From: Pseudoxanthomonas sp. F37
GTDB lineage: Bacteria; Pseudomonadota; Gammaproteobacteria; Xanthomonadales; Xanthomonadaceae
DNA: 64,000 nt
Assembly: GCF_022965755.1 (NCBI RefSeq)
Contig: NZ_CP095187.1
Location: 744,001 to 808,000, forward strand
Direction: 5' to 3'
Below, piece after piece: positions 53,444 through 62,740 of the stretch. Each line of letters starts with the position of its first letter. The stretch's first letter is position 1. Made by a program: the position numbers and the translations under genes. Below the pieces are notes generated by a model. It was not told the DNA's origin and did no database searches. It was given only the letters and a program-made list of their open reading frames with translations.

Positions 53444-54322
53444 TCAGCCCATCGGGACGGGCAGGCGCGCGCCGCACCGGCGGCAATGCAGCGCGTCGGG
53501 GTCGTGGCCCTCCAGGCCGCACCCGGGGCAGCCGCGGCGGTCGAGGGGGCCGCGCTCGTGCGAGGCCTCGCGCAGGCTGCTGGCCAGTTCGGCCGTGTAG
53601 ATGCCGGTAGGCACGGCGATGATGCTGTAACCGATCAGGATCAGCACCGAGGTGATCGCCCTGCCGGCCGTGGTCTGCGGCGCGATGTCGCCGAAGCCGA
53701 CGGTCGCCATGGTCACGATGGCCCAGTACATGCTGGTGGGGATGCTGGTGAAGCCGTGTGCCGGCCCCTCCACGACGTACATCAGCGCGCCGAAGATCAC
53801 CACCAGCGTCAGCACCGCGCTGAAGAACACCAGGATCTTGCGCCGGCTGCGCCACAGCGCGGTGGCCAGGATCCCGCTTTCCTCCACGTAGCGCGTCAGC
53901 TTGAGGATGCGGAACAGGCGCAGGATGCGCAGGATGCGCACCACCAGCAGGCTCTGGCTGCCGGGAACCAGCAGCGACAGGTAGGTCGGCAGGATCGACA
54001 CCAGGTCGATCACTCCCCAGATGCTGAGCGCATAGCGCAGCGGATGCTTCACGGTGGACAGGCGCAGCGCGTACTCCAGCGTGAACAGCACGGTGAAGCA
54101 CCACTCGATGACGTACAGCGTGCGCGCGTATCGCGCGTGGAAGCCGGCCACGCTGTCCAGCATGATCACGCCCACGCTGGCCAGGATCGCCACCACCAGC
54201 GCCAGGTCGAAATTGCGCGCCGGCGGCGTGTCGTGGCGATAGATGATGTCGAACCAGCGGTGGCGCCAGCCCTGTTCGGCGGCCGGCTCCAGTGGGGTCT
54301 GCGGCGGCGCGGGTGTCTTCAT
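53444..54322 (-). CDS. voltage-gated-type potassium channel with C-terminal zinc ribbon
   Basis: A 292-residue channel: six helices, an S4-like Arg run (VVRILRILRLFRILKLTRY, 128-146) and the K+ filter TVGFGD (207-212). After the S6 helix comes a short zinc ribbon with Cys265, Cys268, Cys280 and Cys283 (CPGCG ... CRRCG), unusual for KvAP-like channels. Forms a tetrameric channel in the inner membrane. ATG at 54322 was chosen; the frame is open further upstream. Confidence 0.9.
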   Translation of the reverse strand: MKTPAPPQTPLEPAAEQGWRHRWFDIIYRHDTPPARNFDLALVVAILASVGVIMLDSVAGFHARYARTLYVIEWCFTVLFTLEYALRLSTVKHPLRYALSIWGVIDLVSILPTYLSLLVPGSQSLLVVRILRILRLFRILKLTRYVEESGILATALWRSRRKILVFFSAVLTLVVIFGALMYVVEGPAHGFTSIPTSMYWAIVTMATVGFGDIAPQTTAGRAITSVLILIGYSIIAVPTGIYTAELASSLREASHERGPLDRRGCPGCGLEGHDPDALHCRRCGARLPVPMG

Positions 54323-54431
54323 GCCCCGATGATGCCCCAGCTGGCCCGCGGACGGACCCATCGCCGGGGGATCGCCTGCGGCGGGCGCCCGCATGCGTCA
54401 CAATGACGCCCTCTTCACGCCGACCCCTGCC

Positions 54432-55661
54432 ATGAGCACCACCACCGCCGACCTGCTGGCCAACGGCCAGCGCTATTACCTGCCGGTGTACCGCCCGCGC
54501 GAAGTGATCCTGGAGCGCGGCCAGGGCGCGCGCGTCTGGGACAGCGAGGGCCGCGAGTACCTGGACCTGTCCGCCGGCATCGCCGTGTGCGGGCTGGGCC
54601 ACAACGATCCGGACCTGGTGGCCGCGCTCACCGAGCAGGCCGGCAAGCTCTGGCATACCAGCAACGTGTTCTACAGCGAACCGCCGCTGCGGCTGGCCGA
54701 GGAGCTGGTCACGGCCTCGCGCTTCGCCGAGCGCGTGTTCCTGTGCAACTCCGGCACCGAGGCCAACGAGGCCGCCATCAAGCTGGTGCGAAAATGGGCG
54801 GCATCGCAGGGCCGCGCGCCGGACCAGCGCGTCATCGTGACCTTCCGCGGCAGCTTCCACGGCCGCACGCTGGCCGCGGTCACCGCCACCGCGCAGCCCA
54901 AGTACCAGGAAGGTTACGAGCCCTTGCCCGGCGGCTTCCGCTACGTCGACTTCAACGACGTGACCCAGCTCGAGATCGCCATGTCCTGCGGCGACGTGGC
55001 CGCGGTGATGCTGGAACCGGTGCAGGGCGAGGGCGGGGTGATGCCGGCCGCGTCGGGTTTCCTGCGCGCGGTGCGCGAGCTGTGCGACCACCACGGCGCG
55101 CTGCTGGTGCTGGACGAGATCCAGGCCGGCATGGGCCGCACCGGCACGCTGTTCGCGCACTGGCAGGATGGCGTGGTGCCCGACATCGTGACGCTGGCCA
55201 AGGCGCTGGGCGGCGGGTTCCCCATCGGCGCGATGCTGGCAGGCCCGAAGGTCGCGCAGGCGATGCAGTTCGGCGCCCATGGCACCACCTTCGGCGGCAA
55301 CCCGCTGGCCGCGGCGGTGGCGCGGGTGGCGCTGCGCAAGCTGTCATCACCGCAGATCGCCAACAACGTGGCGCGCCAGTCGGCCGCGCTGCGCCAGGGG
55401 CTGGATGCGATGAATGCGGACCTGGGCCTGTTTTCGCAGGTGCGCGGCCGTGGCTTGATGCTGGGCGCCGTACTGGACGCCCGCTACGCCGGGCGTGCGG
55501 GCGAGGTGCTGGACCTGGCGGCCGCGCACGGCCTGCTGATGCTGCAGGCCGGGCCCGACGTGCTGCGCTTCGTGCCGTCGCTGAACATCACCGACGAGGA
55601 AGTCGGCGAGGGCCTTGGTCGTCTGCGCGCGGCGCTGGGGGCGTTCGCGCAGCCGGGTTGA
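54432..55661 (+). CDS. argD: acetylornithine/succinylornithine aminotransferase (class III)
   Basis: A 409-residue PLP enzyme of arginine biosynthesis. SAGIAVCGLGHNDPDLV, NSGTEANEAAIKL, LVLDEIQAGMGRTG (Asp228, Glu229, Gln231) and the PLP Lys257 in TLAKALGGGFPIGAML are the class III hallmarks, and the WHTSNVFYSEPP segment is ArgD-like. Its last 74 bases overlap the convergent histidine kinase gene. Confidence 0.92.
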   Translation: MSTTTADLLANGQRYYLPVYRPREVILERGQGARVWDSEGREYLDLSAGIAVCGLGHNDPDLVAALTEQAGKLWHTSNVFYSEPPLRLAEELVTASRFAERVFLCNSGTEANEAAIKLVRKWAASQGRAPDQRVIVTFRGSFHGRTLAAVTATAQPKYQEGYEPLPGGFRYVDFNDVTQLEIAMSCGDVAAVMLEPVQGEGGVMPAASGFLRAVRELCDHHGALLVLDEIQAGMGRTGTLFAHWQDGVVPDIVTLAKALGGGFPIGAMLAGPKVAQAMQFGAHGTTFGGNPLAAAVARVALRKLSSPQIANNVARQSAALRQGLDAMNADLGLFSQVRGRGLMLGAVLDARYAGRAGEVLDLAAAHGLLMLQAGPDVLRFVPSLNITDEEVGEGLGRLRAALGAFAQPG

Positions 55662-56943
55662 GCCTCGCGCCCGGGCGGAGCGGGAGGTGGGCCACCGTGC
55701 CGTCCTCCCCGTGTTCGAAGCGCAGCTCGATGGCGTGCCGCTCGCACAGCCGGCGCACGATCGCCAGGCCCAGCCCGAAGCCCGCGCTGTCTTCGCCTTT
55801 CGCGAAGGGCGCGAAATCGTGCTCAGCGACGGCGGCGCCGGGGTTGGCGATGCGCAGCGCATCGCCGTCGCCGGTGATCGCGATGCGCCCCGCGCGGGTG
55901 TGCGCGAAGGCATTGCCCACCAGGTTGGCCAGCAGGACCTGCAGCACCGGCGCCGGCAGCGTGCTGGTGAGGTCGCCCGCGACGTCCACGCCCACCTCCA
56001 CCGGCTTGCCTTCCAGCAAGGGCGACTGTTCGACCACCACGCGTTCCAGCACCGGCAGCACCGGCGTGTCCGGCGCCGCGGCCGGCGGTTCCTGTTCGCG
56101 CGCCAGCGCCAGCAGCAGAGCGATGGTCTGCTCGAGATGCGCGGCCGACTGGCCGATGTGGTCGACACTGGCGCGCGCATCCGCGCCCAGGCCGGGCGTG
56201 GCGGAAAGGCGTTCGCTGGCGGCGCGGATCACGGTCAGGGGCGTGCGCAGTTCGTGGCTGGCATCGCGGGTGAACTCGCGTTCGCGCTCCACGAAGGCAC
56301 GGATGCGGGCGATCAGGTCGTCCAGGCGGCGGGCGAGCAGCCCGACTTCGTCATCCGGGAAGCCGGCCGCGAAGTGCGGCGGCAGTCGTTCCGGCGTCGC
56401 GTCGCCGACGGCCTCGGCCAGCCGCGAGAGCGGTGCGGTGGTCCGCCGTGCCAGCCAGCCGCCCACCAGCAGCGCCAGCGCCACGGCGATGGCGCCGGTC
56501 CAGGCCAGCAGCTGCAGCATCTCCGAGCGCATCGGCCGGACCGCCAGCAGACCGCTGACCTCCGCCACCAGCCAGGCGCGCGGCGCGGGTGCGGGAGGGT
56601 CCAGTGCGCGCAGGTGGTAATGGCGTCCCCGCGTGCCGGCGAACTCCCGGCGCGCAGGTTCCTCGCCCAGCACGTCGCCGATGCCGTCGGGCAGTGCGTC
56701 GGTCCGCTCCACCACGGCCATGAAGCCATTGTGTGGCGGCGACCAGCGCCCATGGGTGGCGTAGTGCGCCGCTTGCGCAGCGGCTTCGCGCTCGAGCAGG
56801 GTGTCGAACAGCCGATCTTCGACGGTATAGACGAAGAGCAGCGCGTAAAGGCCGAACAGCGCGGCCAGCAACAGCGTGAAGCCGGCGAACACCAGCATCA
56901 GCCGGTTGCGCAGCCGTCGACGCGGCAGGGTGGATGCGCTCAT
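55588..56943 (-). CDS. sensor histidine kinase
   Basis: A 451-residue two-helix membrane kinase: TM1 about 17-40, periplasmic loop to about 140, TM2 about 145-165, HAMP, then the phosphoacceptor His230 (FTRDASHELRTPL), an N-box (LLANLVGNAFAHT) and G-box GFGLGLAIV. Its start overlaps the regulator stop by 4 bases (ATGA), so they form one operon. The 3' end overlaps argD by 74 bases on the opposite strand. Stimulus unknown. Confidence 0.93.
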   Translation of the reverse strand: MSASTLPRRRLRNRLMLVFAGFTLLLAALFGLYALLFVYTVEDRLFDTLLEREAAAQAAHYATHGRWSPPHNGFMAVVERTDALPDGIGDVLGEEPARREFAGTRGRHYHLRALDPPAPAPRAWLVAEVSGLLAVRPMRSEMLQLLAWTGAIAVALALLVGGWLARRTTAPLSRLAEAVGDATPERLPPHFAAGFPDDEVGLLARRLDDLIARIRAFVEREREFTRDASHELRTPLTVIRAASERLSATPGLGADARASVDHIGQSAAHLEQTIALLLALAREQEPPAAAPDTPVLPVLERVVVEQSPLLEGKPVEVGVDVAGDLTSTLPAPVLQVLLANLVGNAFAHTRAGRIAITGDGDALRIANPGAAVAEHDFAPFAKGEDSAGFGLGLAIVRRLCERHAIELRFEHGEDGTVAHLPLRPGARLNPAARTPPAPRADDQGPRRLPRR

Positions 56944-57629
56944 GCGTCCGCCTGCAGGCGGAAGCCCACGCCGTGCACGGTCTTCAGCATGGGCGTGGCG
57001 AAGGGCTTGTCCAGCGCCTGGCGCAGCAGGTAGAGGTGCGTGCGCAGCGGATCGGAGTCCGGCGGCGCATCGCCCCACAGGCGCTGGATCAGTTCGCTGC
57101 GCGTGAGCGTGCGCGGCCACGCTTCGGCCAGGGCGAGCAGGATCTGATAGGCGGTCTGGTGCAGCGCGAGCGGCAGGTCATGGCGCGCCGCCTGGCCCTG
57201 CCGGCGGTCGATGCGCAGGCTGCCGATCCGCAGCACGTGCGTCTGGCCGCTCCGGTGGCGCACGGTCAGCGCCTGGCAGCGCGCGAGCAGTTCCGCCGCG
57301 GCGAACGGCTTGACCAGGTAGTCGTCGGCGCCGGCGCGGAAGCCCTGCAGTTTGTCCTCCAGCGCATCGCGCGCGGTCAGCATCAGCACCGGGACATGGC
57401 GATCGGCCAGCGTGCGCAGGCGCTGGCACAGGCGCAGGCCATCAAGCCCGGGCAGGCCCACGTCGAGCACCAGCACGTCGGGCGGCGCGTCGAGCGCCAT
57501 CTGCAATCCGGCCAGGCCGTCCGAGGCGAACTCGACCGCCATGCCGCCGTCGGCGAACAGCCGCTGCAGTTGCGCCCGCAGCAGCGCGTTGTCTTCGATC
57601 ACCAGGATGCGGGCCGCCGGTGCCGCCAT
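56940..57629 (-). CDS. response regulator, OmpR/PhoB type
   Basis: A 229-residue regulator. The receiver has Asp12/13 (IEDN), phosphorylation site Asp56 (LVLDVGLPG) and Lys107 (YLVKPF). The DNA-binding winged helix reads LALHQTAYQILLALAEAWPRTLTRSELIQRLWGDAPP and RTHLYLLRQALDKP. It starts 4 bases after the DJ-1/TPR stop and overlaps the kinase start, so all three genes are one transcript. Confidence 0.95.
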   Translation of the reverse strand: MAAPAARILVIEDNALLRAQLQRLFADGGMAVEFASDGLAGLQMALDAPPDVLVLDVGLPGLDGLRLCQRLRTLADRHVPVLMLTARDALEDKLQGFRAGADDYLVKPFAAAELLARCQALTVRHRSGQTHVLRIGSLRIDRRQGQAARHDLPLALHQTAYQILLALAEAWPRTLTRSELIQRLWGDAPPDSDPLRTHLYLLRQALDKPFATPMLKTVHGVGFRLQADA

Positions 57630-57632
57630 CGT

Positions 57633-58757
57633 TCAGCCGTCGATGCGTTGCAGGAGGGCCTTAGCTTCGGCCATGTCCGGCTTGCCCGCCAGCACCTGAC
57701 GCAGCAGCGATCTGGCCTGCTCCCGTTCGCCCAGGCGCAGATGCGCCCGTGCGGCGCCGAGCTTCAATTCCGGTTGCGCCATGTACGGCATCGCCAGCTG
57801 CATCAGCCGCAGGGCGTGGCGCAGGTCCTGGTCATCGGCCGCGGTCTGTGCCTGGTAGTACCCGAGCATGCCCAGCAGGTCGACGTGGTAGCGCGCGCCA
57901 TCGGTCGCCAGTGCGGCGGCGGCAGCCCCCGCATCGCCCGCGCGCGCCTGTGCCGCCAGACCCATCGTCAGTTCGTCGCGCCACGGCGTCCGCGCCACCG
58001 GCGTGCGCCCCATGGCGCGGAGGATGGCCTCGGCGACGCCGGGGGTGGAATACGGATTCTGTCCGGTGACCAGGCGGCCATCCACCACCACCTTCGCCAT
58101 CATCAGCGGCGCTTCCTGCCAGTGCGCGCCGCGCGCGCGCAGGCGGTCCTCGAGCAGCCACGGGAACTCCTCCGCCCAGCGCTTGCCGAAGACCGCCTCT
58201 TCCTCGTTGCTGAATCCGGTCACCGCCTTGCCCTGCACCAGGGGCGTGCCATCGCCCAGGCGCACCTCGGCCAGGGCGGCCGGTCCGTGGCAGACCGCGC
58301 CGATCACCGCGCCGCGTCCGTAGGCATCGCCCAGCAGCGATGCGAGCGCCGCATCGCGCGGCAGGTCGAACATGGCGCCCTTGCCGCCCACGACGTAGAT
58401 GGCCGCGTAGTCGGCCGCCTTCACCTCGCGCGTGGACCGCGTGGCCGCCAACATGCGCATGGCCTGCGTGTCGGCCAGCAAGGCGGCGTTGAAGGGTTCC
58501 TTCGGGTTGTACGGGTCCGCCTCCACCGCGCCACCCCTCGGGCTGGCCACGTCGATGGCGAAACCGTTGGCCTTGAAGATCAGCCAGGCCTGGGACAGTT
58601 CGTCGAACTCGTAGCCCGGACGGGCCTTGCCGTGGTCGCGGCCTTCGCCGCTGACGACGATCAGGATCCTGCCCGCATCGGCCGCGTGCAGCGGTGCGGC
58701 CAGAGCGGCCAGCAGGAGTGTGCAGGCCAGGTGGAACGTGCGTGGAATGAAGCGCAT
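57633..58757 (-). CDS. exported DJ-1/PfpI-like protein with C-terminal TPR repeats
   Basis: A 374-residue protein with a signal peptide (TFHLACTLLLAALAAPLHA, cleavage near residue 26). The DJ-1/PfpI domain (about 28-260) has Glu53 and the nucleophile elbow AVCHGPAAL with Cys156. The last 90 residues are helical repeats (RHALRLMQLAMPYMAQPELKLGAARAHLRLGEREQARSLLRQVLAGKPDMAEAKALLQRI). A periplasmic DJ-1 relative with TPRs, encoded first in a two-component operon, may act as a sensor partner; that is inference. Confidence 0.85.
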   Translation of the reverse strand: MRFIPRTFHLACTLLLAALAAPLHAADAGRILIVVSGEGRDHGKARPGYEFDELSQAWLIFKANGFAIDVASPRGGAVEADPYNPKEPFNAALLADTQAMRMLAATRSTREVKAADYAAIYVVGGKGAMFDLPRDAALASLLGDAYGRGAVIGAVCHGPAALAEVRLGDGTPLVQGKAVTGFSNEEEAVFGKRWAEEFPWLLEDRLRARGAHWQEAPLMMAKVVVDGRLVTGQNPYSTPGVAEAILRAMGRTPVARTPWRDELTMGLAAQARAGDAGAAAAALATDGARYHVDLLGMLGYYQAQTAADDQDLRHALRLMQLAMPYMAQPELKLGAARAHLRLGEREQARSLLRQVLAGKPDMAEAKALLQRIDG

Positions 58758-58827
58758 GGCGACGAGGCTCCGGTGGGTGGGCACCAGTGTCCTGTCGCCG
58801 GATCAATCAAGGTTCAAACCAGGCCGC

Positions 58828-59457
58828 TCACCAGCCGGTCTGCGGCCCGAAGGCGTAGCGCTTCAGCGCCTTCCCCAGCGTGCGTGCGTCGGTGACGGTC
58901 TCCGCGTGCAGGCCGGCCTCGCGCGCGCCCTGCACGTTGGCGAACCTGTCGTCGACGAACAGCGTGCTGGCGGCGTCCCAGCCCAGCCGTTCCAGCGCAA
59001 GCGTGAAGGTGGCCGGTTCCGGCTTGCGGCGCTGCAGGCCGCCGCTGGTCAGCACGCGGCCCTCGATCCGTACCGCCAGCGGCGCGACGATGCGCGGAAT
59101 GGCCTGCGTCATCAGGGCCCCGTTGTTGGTCAGCACGCCCATCGCCACGTCCGGGTGCAGCGCGGCGACACGGGTCAGCACGTCCTCCATGGCCGTGCTG
59201 CCGGCCATCCGCGAGGCGATCCATGCGGCCTCGTCGACGGCGGCACCGATCCCTTCGCCGATCCGGCGCAGGTACGTCGCCGTGTCGACACCGCCGCTGT
59301 CGTACTCCACTTCCAGTCCCGACGAGAACAGCACCTCGCGCACGCGCTCGTGGCCGCAGCCGGCATGCGCGGCGAGGTGTGCGATGCGGACTTCGTGCCG
59401 GTAGTGCGCCAGCACGCCGTCGAAATCGAACAGTACCTGCCGGATCCGCGGCTTCAT
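58828..59457 (-). CDS. HAD-superfamily phosphatase, coupled to hemL
   Basis: A 209-residue HAD: motif [10 protein letters not shown], motif II GVLTNNG, motif III Lys in [12 protein letters not shown] and motif [16 protein letters not shown] small helical cap lies between I and II. The ATG at 59457 overlaps the hemL stop (ATGA). Probably a housekeeping sugar or nucleotide phosphatase; the substrate is unknown. Confidence 0.88.
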   Translation of the reverse strand: MKPRIRQVLFDFDGVLAHYRHEVRIAHLAAHAGCGHERVREVLFSSGLEVEYDSGGVDTATYLRRIGEGIGAAVDEAAWIASRMAGSTAMEDVLTRVAALHPDVAMGVLTNNGALMTQAIPRIVAPLAVRIEGRVLTSGGLQRRKPEPATFTLALERLGWDAASTLFVDDRFANVQGAREAGLHAETVTDARTLGKALKRYAFGPQTGW

Positions 59458-60746
59458 CCCGCGGCGACCACCTTGAAAGCGTCCCGCGCGGCGGCGATCG
59501 TCGCTTCGATGACCTCGGGCGTGTGCGCGCTGGACATGAAGCCGGCCTCGAACGCCGACGGCGCCAGGTACACGCCGCGCTCGAGCATGGCGTGGAAGAA
59601 ACGGTTGAACGCCGCGGTGTCGCAGGCCACGGCCTGGGCGTAGGTATCGACCTGCTGGTCGGTGAAGAACAGGCCGAACATCGCGCCCACGCGGGTGGCG
59701 GTCAGCGGCACGCCGGCCTCGCGCGCGGCGGTTTCCAGGCCTTCGCATAGCGCGGCCGTCGCCGCGGCCAGCCCGTCGTGGAAACCCGGTGCCTGGATCA
59801 GCTCCAGCATCGCCAGGCCCGCGGCCATCGCCACCGGATTGCCGCTCAGCGTGCCGGCCTGGTAGATCGGGCCGGCCGGCGCGATCTGCTGCATCAGCTC
59901 GCGACGGCCACCGTAGGCGCCCACCGGCATGCCGCCGCCGATGATCTTGCCGAAGGTGGTCAGGTCCGGCGTGATGCCGTAATGCGCCTGCGCACCGCCC
60001 AGGGCCACGCGGAAGCCGGTCATCACTTCGTCGAAGATCAGCAGCGCGCCGTGCTGCGTGCACAGCGCGCGCAGGTGCTGCAGGTAGCCCTCGCGCGGCG
60101 GCAGGCAGTTGGCGTTGCCGACCACCGGCTCGATGATCAGGCAGGCGATCTCGCTGCCGTACTGCTGGAACAGCGCCGTGGCACCCTCGAAATCGTTGTA
60201 GCTCAGCGTCAGCGTCAGTTCGCTCAGGCCCGCCGGCACGCCAGGCGACGTCGGCACGCCCAGCGTCAGCATGCCGCTGCCGGCCTTCACCAGGAACGAA
60301 TCGCCATGGCCGTGGTAACAGCCTTCGAACTTGACGATGCGGTTGCGGCCGGTCGCGCCGCGCGCCAGGCGGATCGCCGACAGCGTGGCCTCGGTGCCCG
60401 AGTTGACCATGCGCACCATTTCGCACGACGGCACCAGCCGGGTGATGGTTTCCGCCATCGTCACTTCGGCCGGGCAGGGCGCGCCGTACGACAGGCCGTT
60501 CTGGATGGCCGCCTGCACCGCCTCGCGCACGGCCGGGTGGTTGTGGCCCACGATCATCGGACCCCACGAGCCCACGTAGTCGATGTAGCGGTTGCCATCC
60601 ACGTCATGCAGGTAGGCGCCGTCGGCACGCTGCACGAAGAACGGCTCGCCCCCCACCGACTTGAACGCGCGCACCGGTGAATTGACGCCCCCGGGCAGCA
60701 GCTGCTGGGCGCGGGCGAAGAGGGCGTGGGACTGGTCGTGGTTCAT
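59454..60746 (-). CDS. hemL: glutamate-1-semialdehyde 2,1-aminomutase
   Basis: A 430-residue PLP enzyme making 5-aminolevulinate for tetrapyrroles. [69 protein letters not shown] and the PLP Lys267 in [17 protein letters not shown] are fully diagnostic; Asp239/Glu240 sit in [11 protein letters not shown]. Start at 60746; an inverted repeat lies between it and thiE on the same strand. Confidence 0.97.
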   Translation of the reverse strand: MNHDQSHALFARAQQLLPGGVNSPVRAFKSVGGEPFFVQRADGAYLHDVDGNRYIDYVGSWGPMIVGHNHPAVREAVQAAIQNGLSYGAPCPAEVTMAETITRLVPSCEMVRMVNSGTEATLSAIRLARGATGRNRIVKFEGCYHGHGDSFLVKAGSGMLTLGVPTSPGVPAGLSELTLTLSYNDFEGATALFQQYGSEIACLIIEPVVGNANCLPPREGYLQHLRALCTQHGALLIFDEVMTGFRVALGGAQAHYGITPDLTTFGKIIGGGMPVGAYGGRRELMQQIAPAGPIYQAGTLSGNPVAMAAGLAMLELIQAPGFHDGLAAATAALCEGLETAAREAGVPLTATRVGAMFGLFFTDQQVDTYAQAVACDTAAFNRFFHAMLERGVYLAPSAFEAGFMSSAHTPEVIEATIAAARDAFKVVAAG

Positions 60747-60776
60747 GGGAGGGTCCAGAAGAAGGGAAATCACGGT

Positions 60777-60842
60777 GTGGGAGCGAGGCAAGTCGCGATG
60801 GACCACCATCGGCGCATCACCGCGACTGGCTTGGCTCCCATA
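60777..60842. repeat. 'GTGGGAGCGA' inverted repeat between hemL and thiE
   Basis: Arms 60777-60800 (GTGGGAGCGAGGCAAGTCGCG...) and 60821-60842 (the imperfect complement) around a 20-base centre; same family as 24957-25044. Confidence 0.65.
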
Positions 60843-60847
60843 AAGCT

Positions 60848-61483
60848 TCAGCCAGCGAAGGCTTGACGGTATGCCCGCGCTGCGGCCACCGGATCGGCCG
60901 CCTCGAACACGCCGCCGATCACGGCCACCAGGTCGGCGCCGGCCACCACCAGCGGGCCCATATTGTCCGGCGTTATGCCGCCTATCGCCACCCGCGGCAC
61001 GCCCAGCGCGGCGGCCTCGGCCAGCAGGGCCGGCGCGGCGCGTCGTGTCGTGTTCTTGCTGGTGGTCGGGAAGAAGGCCCCGAACGCGACGTAGCTGGCG
61101 CCTGCGGCCACCGCGCGCTCGGCCCGCGCGGCATCGTCGTAGCACGAGGCACCGACGATGGCGTGCACGCCCAGGCGGCTGCGTGCGGCGGCGATGTCGC
61201 CATCGTCTTCGCCCAGGTGCACGCCGGCGGCACCGATGGCCTCTGCCAGGGACAGGTCGTCGTTCACGATCAGCGGCACGCCCGCCTGCGCACAGAGCGC
61301 CTGCAGGGCGGCGGCCTGCGCGTGGCGCCGAGCGGCGTCTGCGCCCTTCTGCCGGTACTGCAGCCAGGTGGCCTGCGGCAGCACCGCGGCCACGCGCGCC
61401 AGCAGGCGGGCGGTGTCCGGCTCCTCCGGGGTGATCAGGTACAGCCCGCGGGCGGTGCGGGCCGATGGCGGCAGGGGTGTCAT
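60848..61483 (-). CDS. thiE: thiamine phosphate synthase
   Basis: A 211-residue enzyme that joins the thiazole and pyrimidine halves of thiamine. [46 protein letters not shown] and [13 protein letters not shown] are classic ThiE blocks; the last binds the pyrophosphate. Divergent from the rubredoxin gene, the starts being 65 bases apart. Confidence 0.95.
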   Translation of the reverse strand: MTPLPPSARTARGLYLITPEEPDTARLLARVAAVLPQATWLQYRQKGADAARRHAQAAALQALCAQAGVPLIVNDDLSLAEAIGAAGVHLGEDDGDIAAARSRLGVHAIVGASCYDDAARAERAVAAGASYVAFGAFFPTTSKNTTRRAAPALLAEAAALGVPRVAIGGITPDNMGPLVVAGADLVAVIGGVFEAADPVAAARAYRQAFAG

Positions 61484-61548
61484 CGGCGAACTTCCGGTGC
61501 GTGGGCGGCGATGGGACAATGGCCGCTCCTCCTAGCCGGCATTATCCC

Positions 61549-61740
61549 GTGACCGACGCCACCGCCACCATCTACCGCAGCTGGATGTGCGTGGTCTGCG
61601 GCTTCATCTACCACGAAGCCGACGGCCTGCCGGAAGAGGGCATCGCCCCGGGCACGCGCTGGGACGACATCCCGGACGACTGGACCTGCCCCGACTGCGG
61701 CGTGGGCAAGGACGATTTCGAGATGGTGGAGCTGGAGTGA
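61549..61740 (+). CDS. rubredoxin
   Basis: A 63-residue iron protein with the four ligands Cys14, Cys17 ([13 protein letters not shown]) and Cys47, Cys50 ([14 protein letters not shown]), the standard rubredoxin fold. Start GTG at 61549 gives the usual family N-terminus; an ATG at 61519 would add ten residues. It donates electrons to an alkane hydroxylase or oxidative-stress partner, not encoded nearby. Confidence 0.93.
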   Translation: MTDATATIYRSWMCVVCGFIYHEADGLPEEGIAPGTRWDDIPDDWTCPDCGVGKDDFEMVELE

Positions 61741-61750
61741 GCCGCGCTCC

Positions 61751-61828
61751 GTAGGAGCGCCCTTGGGCGCGATGCTCCTGCTCCTGGCGTGATCGAGCCA
61801 AATGCATCGCGCCCCAGGGCGCTCCTAC
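61751..61828. repeat. dispersed inverted repeat, 'GTAGGAGCGCCC' family
   Basis: Arms 61751-61775 and 61804-61828 are complementary over 25 bases with one mismatch (GTAGGAGCGCCC...GCGCGATGC). Same family as 51501-51575. Lies between the rubredoxin stop and the convergent SirB1-type gene. Confidence 0.8.
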
Positions 61829-61853
61829 AACGGCGTCGGCAAGCGCTTCGCGG

Positions 61854-62702
61854 TCAATGCATCCGCGAAGTGCGCACGGCGCTGAGTTCCACCAGTTGTT
61901 CGCGCAGTTCCGCTGCGTCCTTCGCCTCCGGTGAGAGGTGCAGGTAGCGCGCCAGGTCGCGCTGCGCACCGGCTTTGTAATCCATCTTCAGGTAGGCCTG
62001 GCCGCGGTCGCGCAGGGCATCGGGCTGATCGGGCGTGAGCTTGAGCACGCGGTCGGCGCAGCGGGCGGCGCGGTCCCATTCCTCGCGTTCGGCATAGACG
62101 CCGTGCAGGTTGCGCAGCGTGCGCACGAGGATCGCGCGGTGCGATGCCGGGTTGAGAATGTGCAGCAGCGCGGCATCGTCGGGGATGTCGCCGCCCAGGT
62201 GCGGCTTGGCGCGTTCACGCAGTTCGTCCACGCCGAGCGGACGGCCGCCGTTGAAGGGGTCCATCACCAGCAGGCCGTCGTCCACCGGCAGGCGCACCAG
62301 GAAGTGGCCGGGGAAGGACACGCCGTCCAGCGGCACGCCCAGCCGCCGCGCGACCTCCATCTGCACCATCGCCAGCGACACCGGATTGCCGAGCCGGCGC
62401 TCGAACACCTGGTTGAGGTAGCTGTTGCGCGGGTCGTAGTACTCGTCGTGGTTGCCGGTGTAGCCCAGCTCGTCGAACAGATGGCGATTGATGGCGGCCA
62501 TCTTCAGCGGCCACGGTTCGATCGTGGCGATCTCGTGGCGCAGGTGTTCGGCGTGGCTCTGGGCCAGCGTGTCGTAGAGGTCGGGATCCAGGTCGGGGTA
62601 CTCGTCGCGCGCGATCAGCAGCGCGGTTTCCAGCAGCGGCACCGTGTCATCGGCCTGGCTGGCCAACGCATTCCATTCCGGCAATGTCAGTCGATCCCCC
62701 AT
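61854..62702 (-). CDS. SirB1 family transglutaminase-like/TPR protein
   Basis: A 282-residue protein. The first 180 residues match the SirB1 N-terminal (transglutaminase-like) domain: LFDELGYTGNHDEYYDPRNSYLNQVFERRLGNPVSLAMVQMEVARRLGVPLDGVSFPGHFLVR. The rest has two TPR-like repeats (EWDRAARCADRVLKLTPDQPDALRDRGQAYLKMDYKAGAQRDLARYLHLSPEAKDAA). Catalytic Cys is absent at the usual spot, so peptidase activity is unlikely. Conserved in proteobacteria, function unknown. Confidence 0.88.
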   Translation of the reverse strand: MGDRLTLPEWNALASQADDTVPLLETALLIARDEYPDLDPDLYDTLAQSHAEHLRHEIATIEPWPLKMAAINRHLFDELGYTGNHDEYYDPRNSYLNQVFERRLGNPVSLAMVQMEVARRLGVPLDGVSFPGHFLVRLPVDDGLLVMDPFNGGRPLGVDELRERAKPHLGGDIPDDAALLHILNPASHRAILVRTLRNLHGVYAEREEWDRAARCADRVLKLTPDQPDALRDRGQAYLKMDYKAGAQRDLARYLHLSPEAKDAAELREQLVELSAVRTSRMH

Positions 62703-62740
62703 GCCGACAGACTGGGGCCAATCCCACCGCGAATCAAGCC

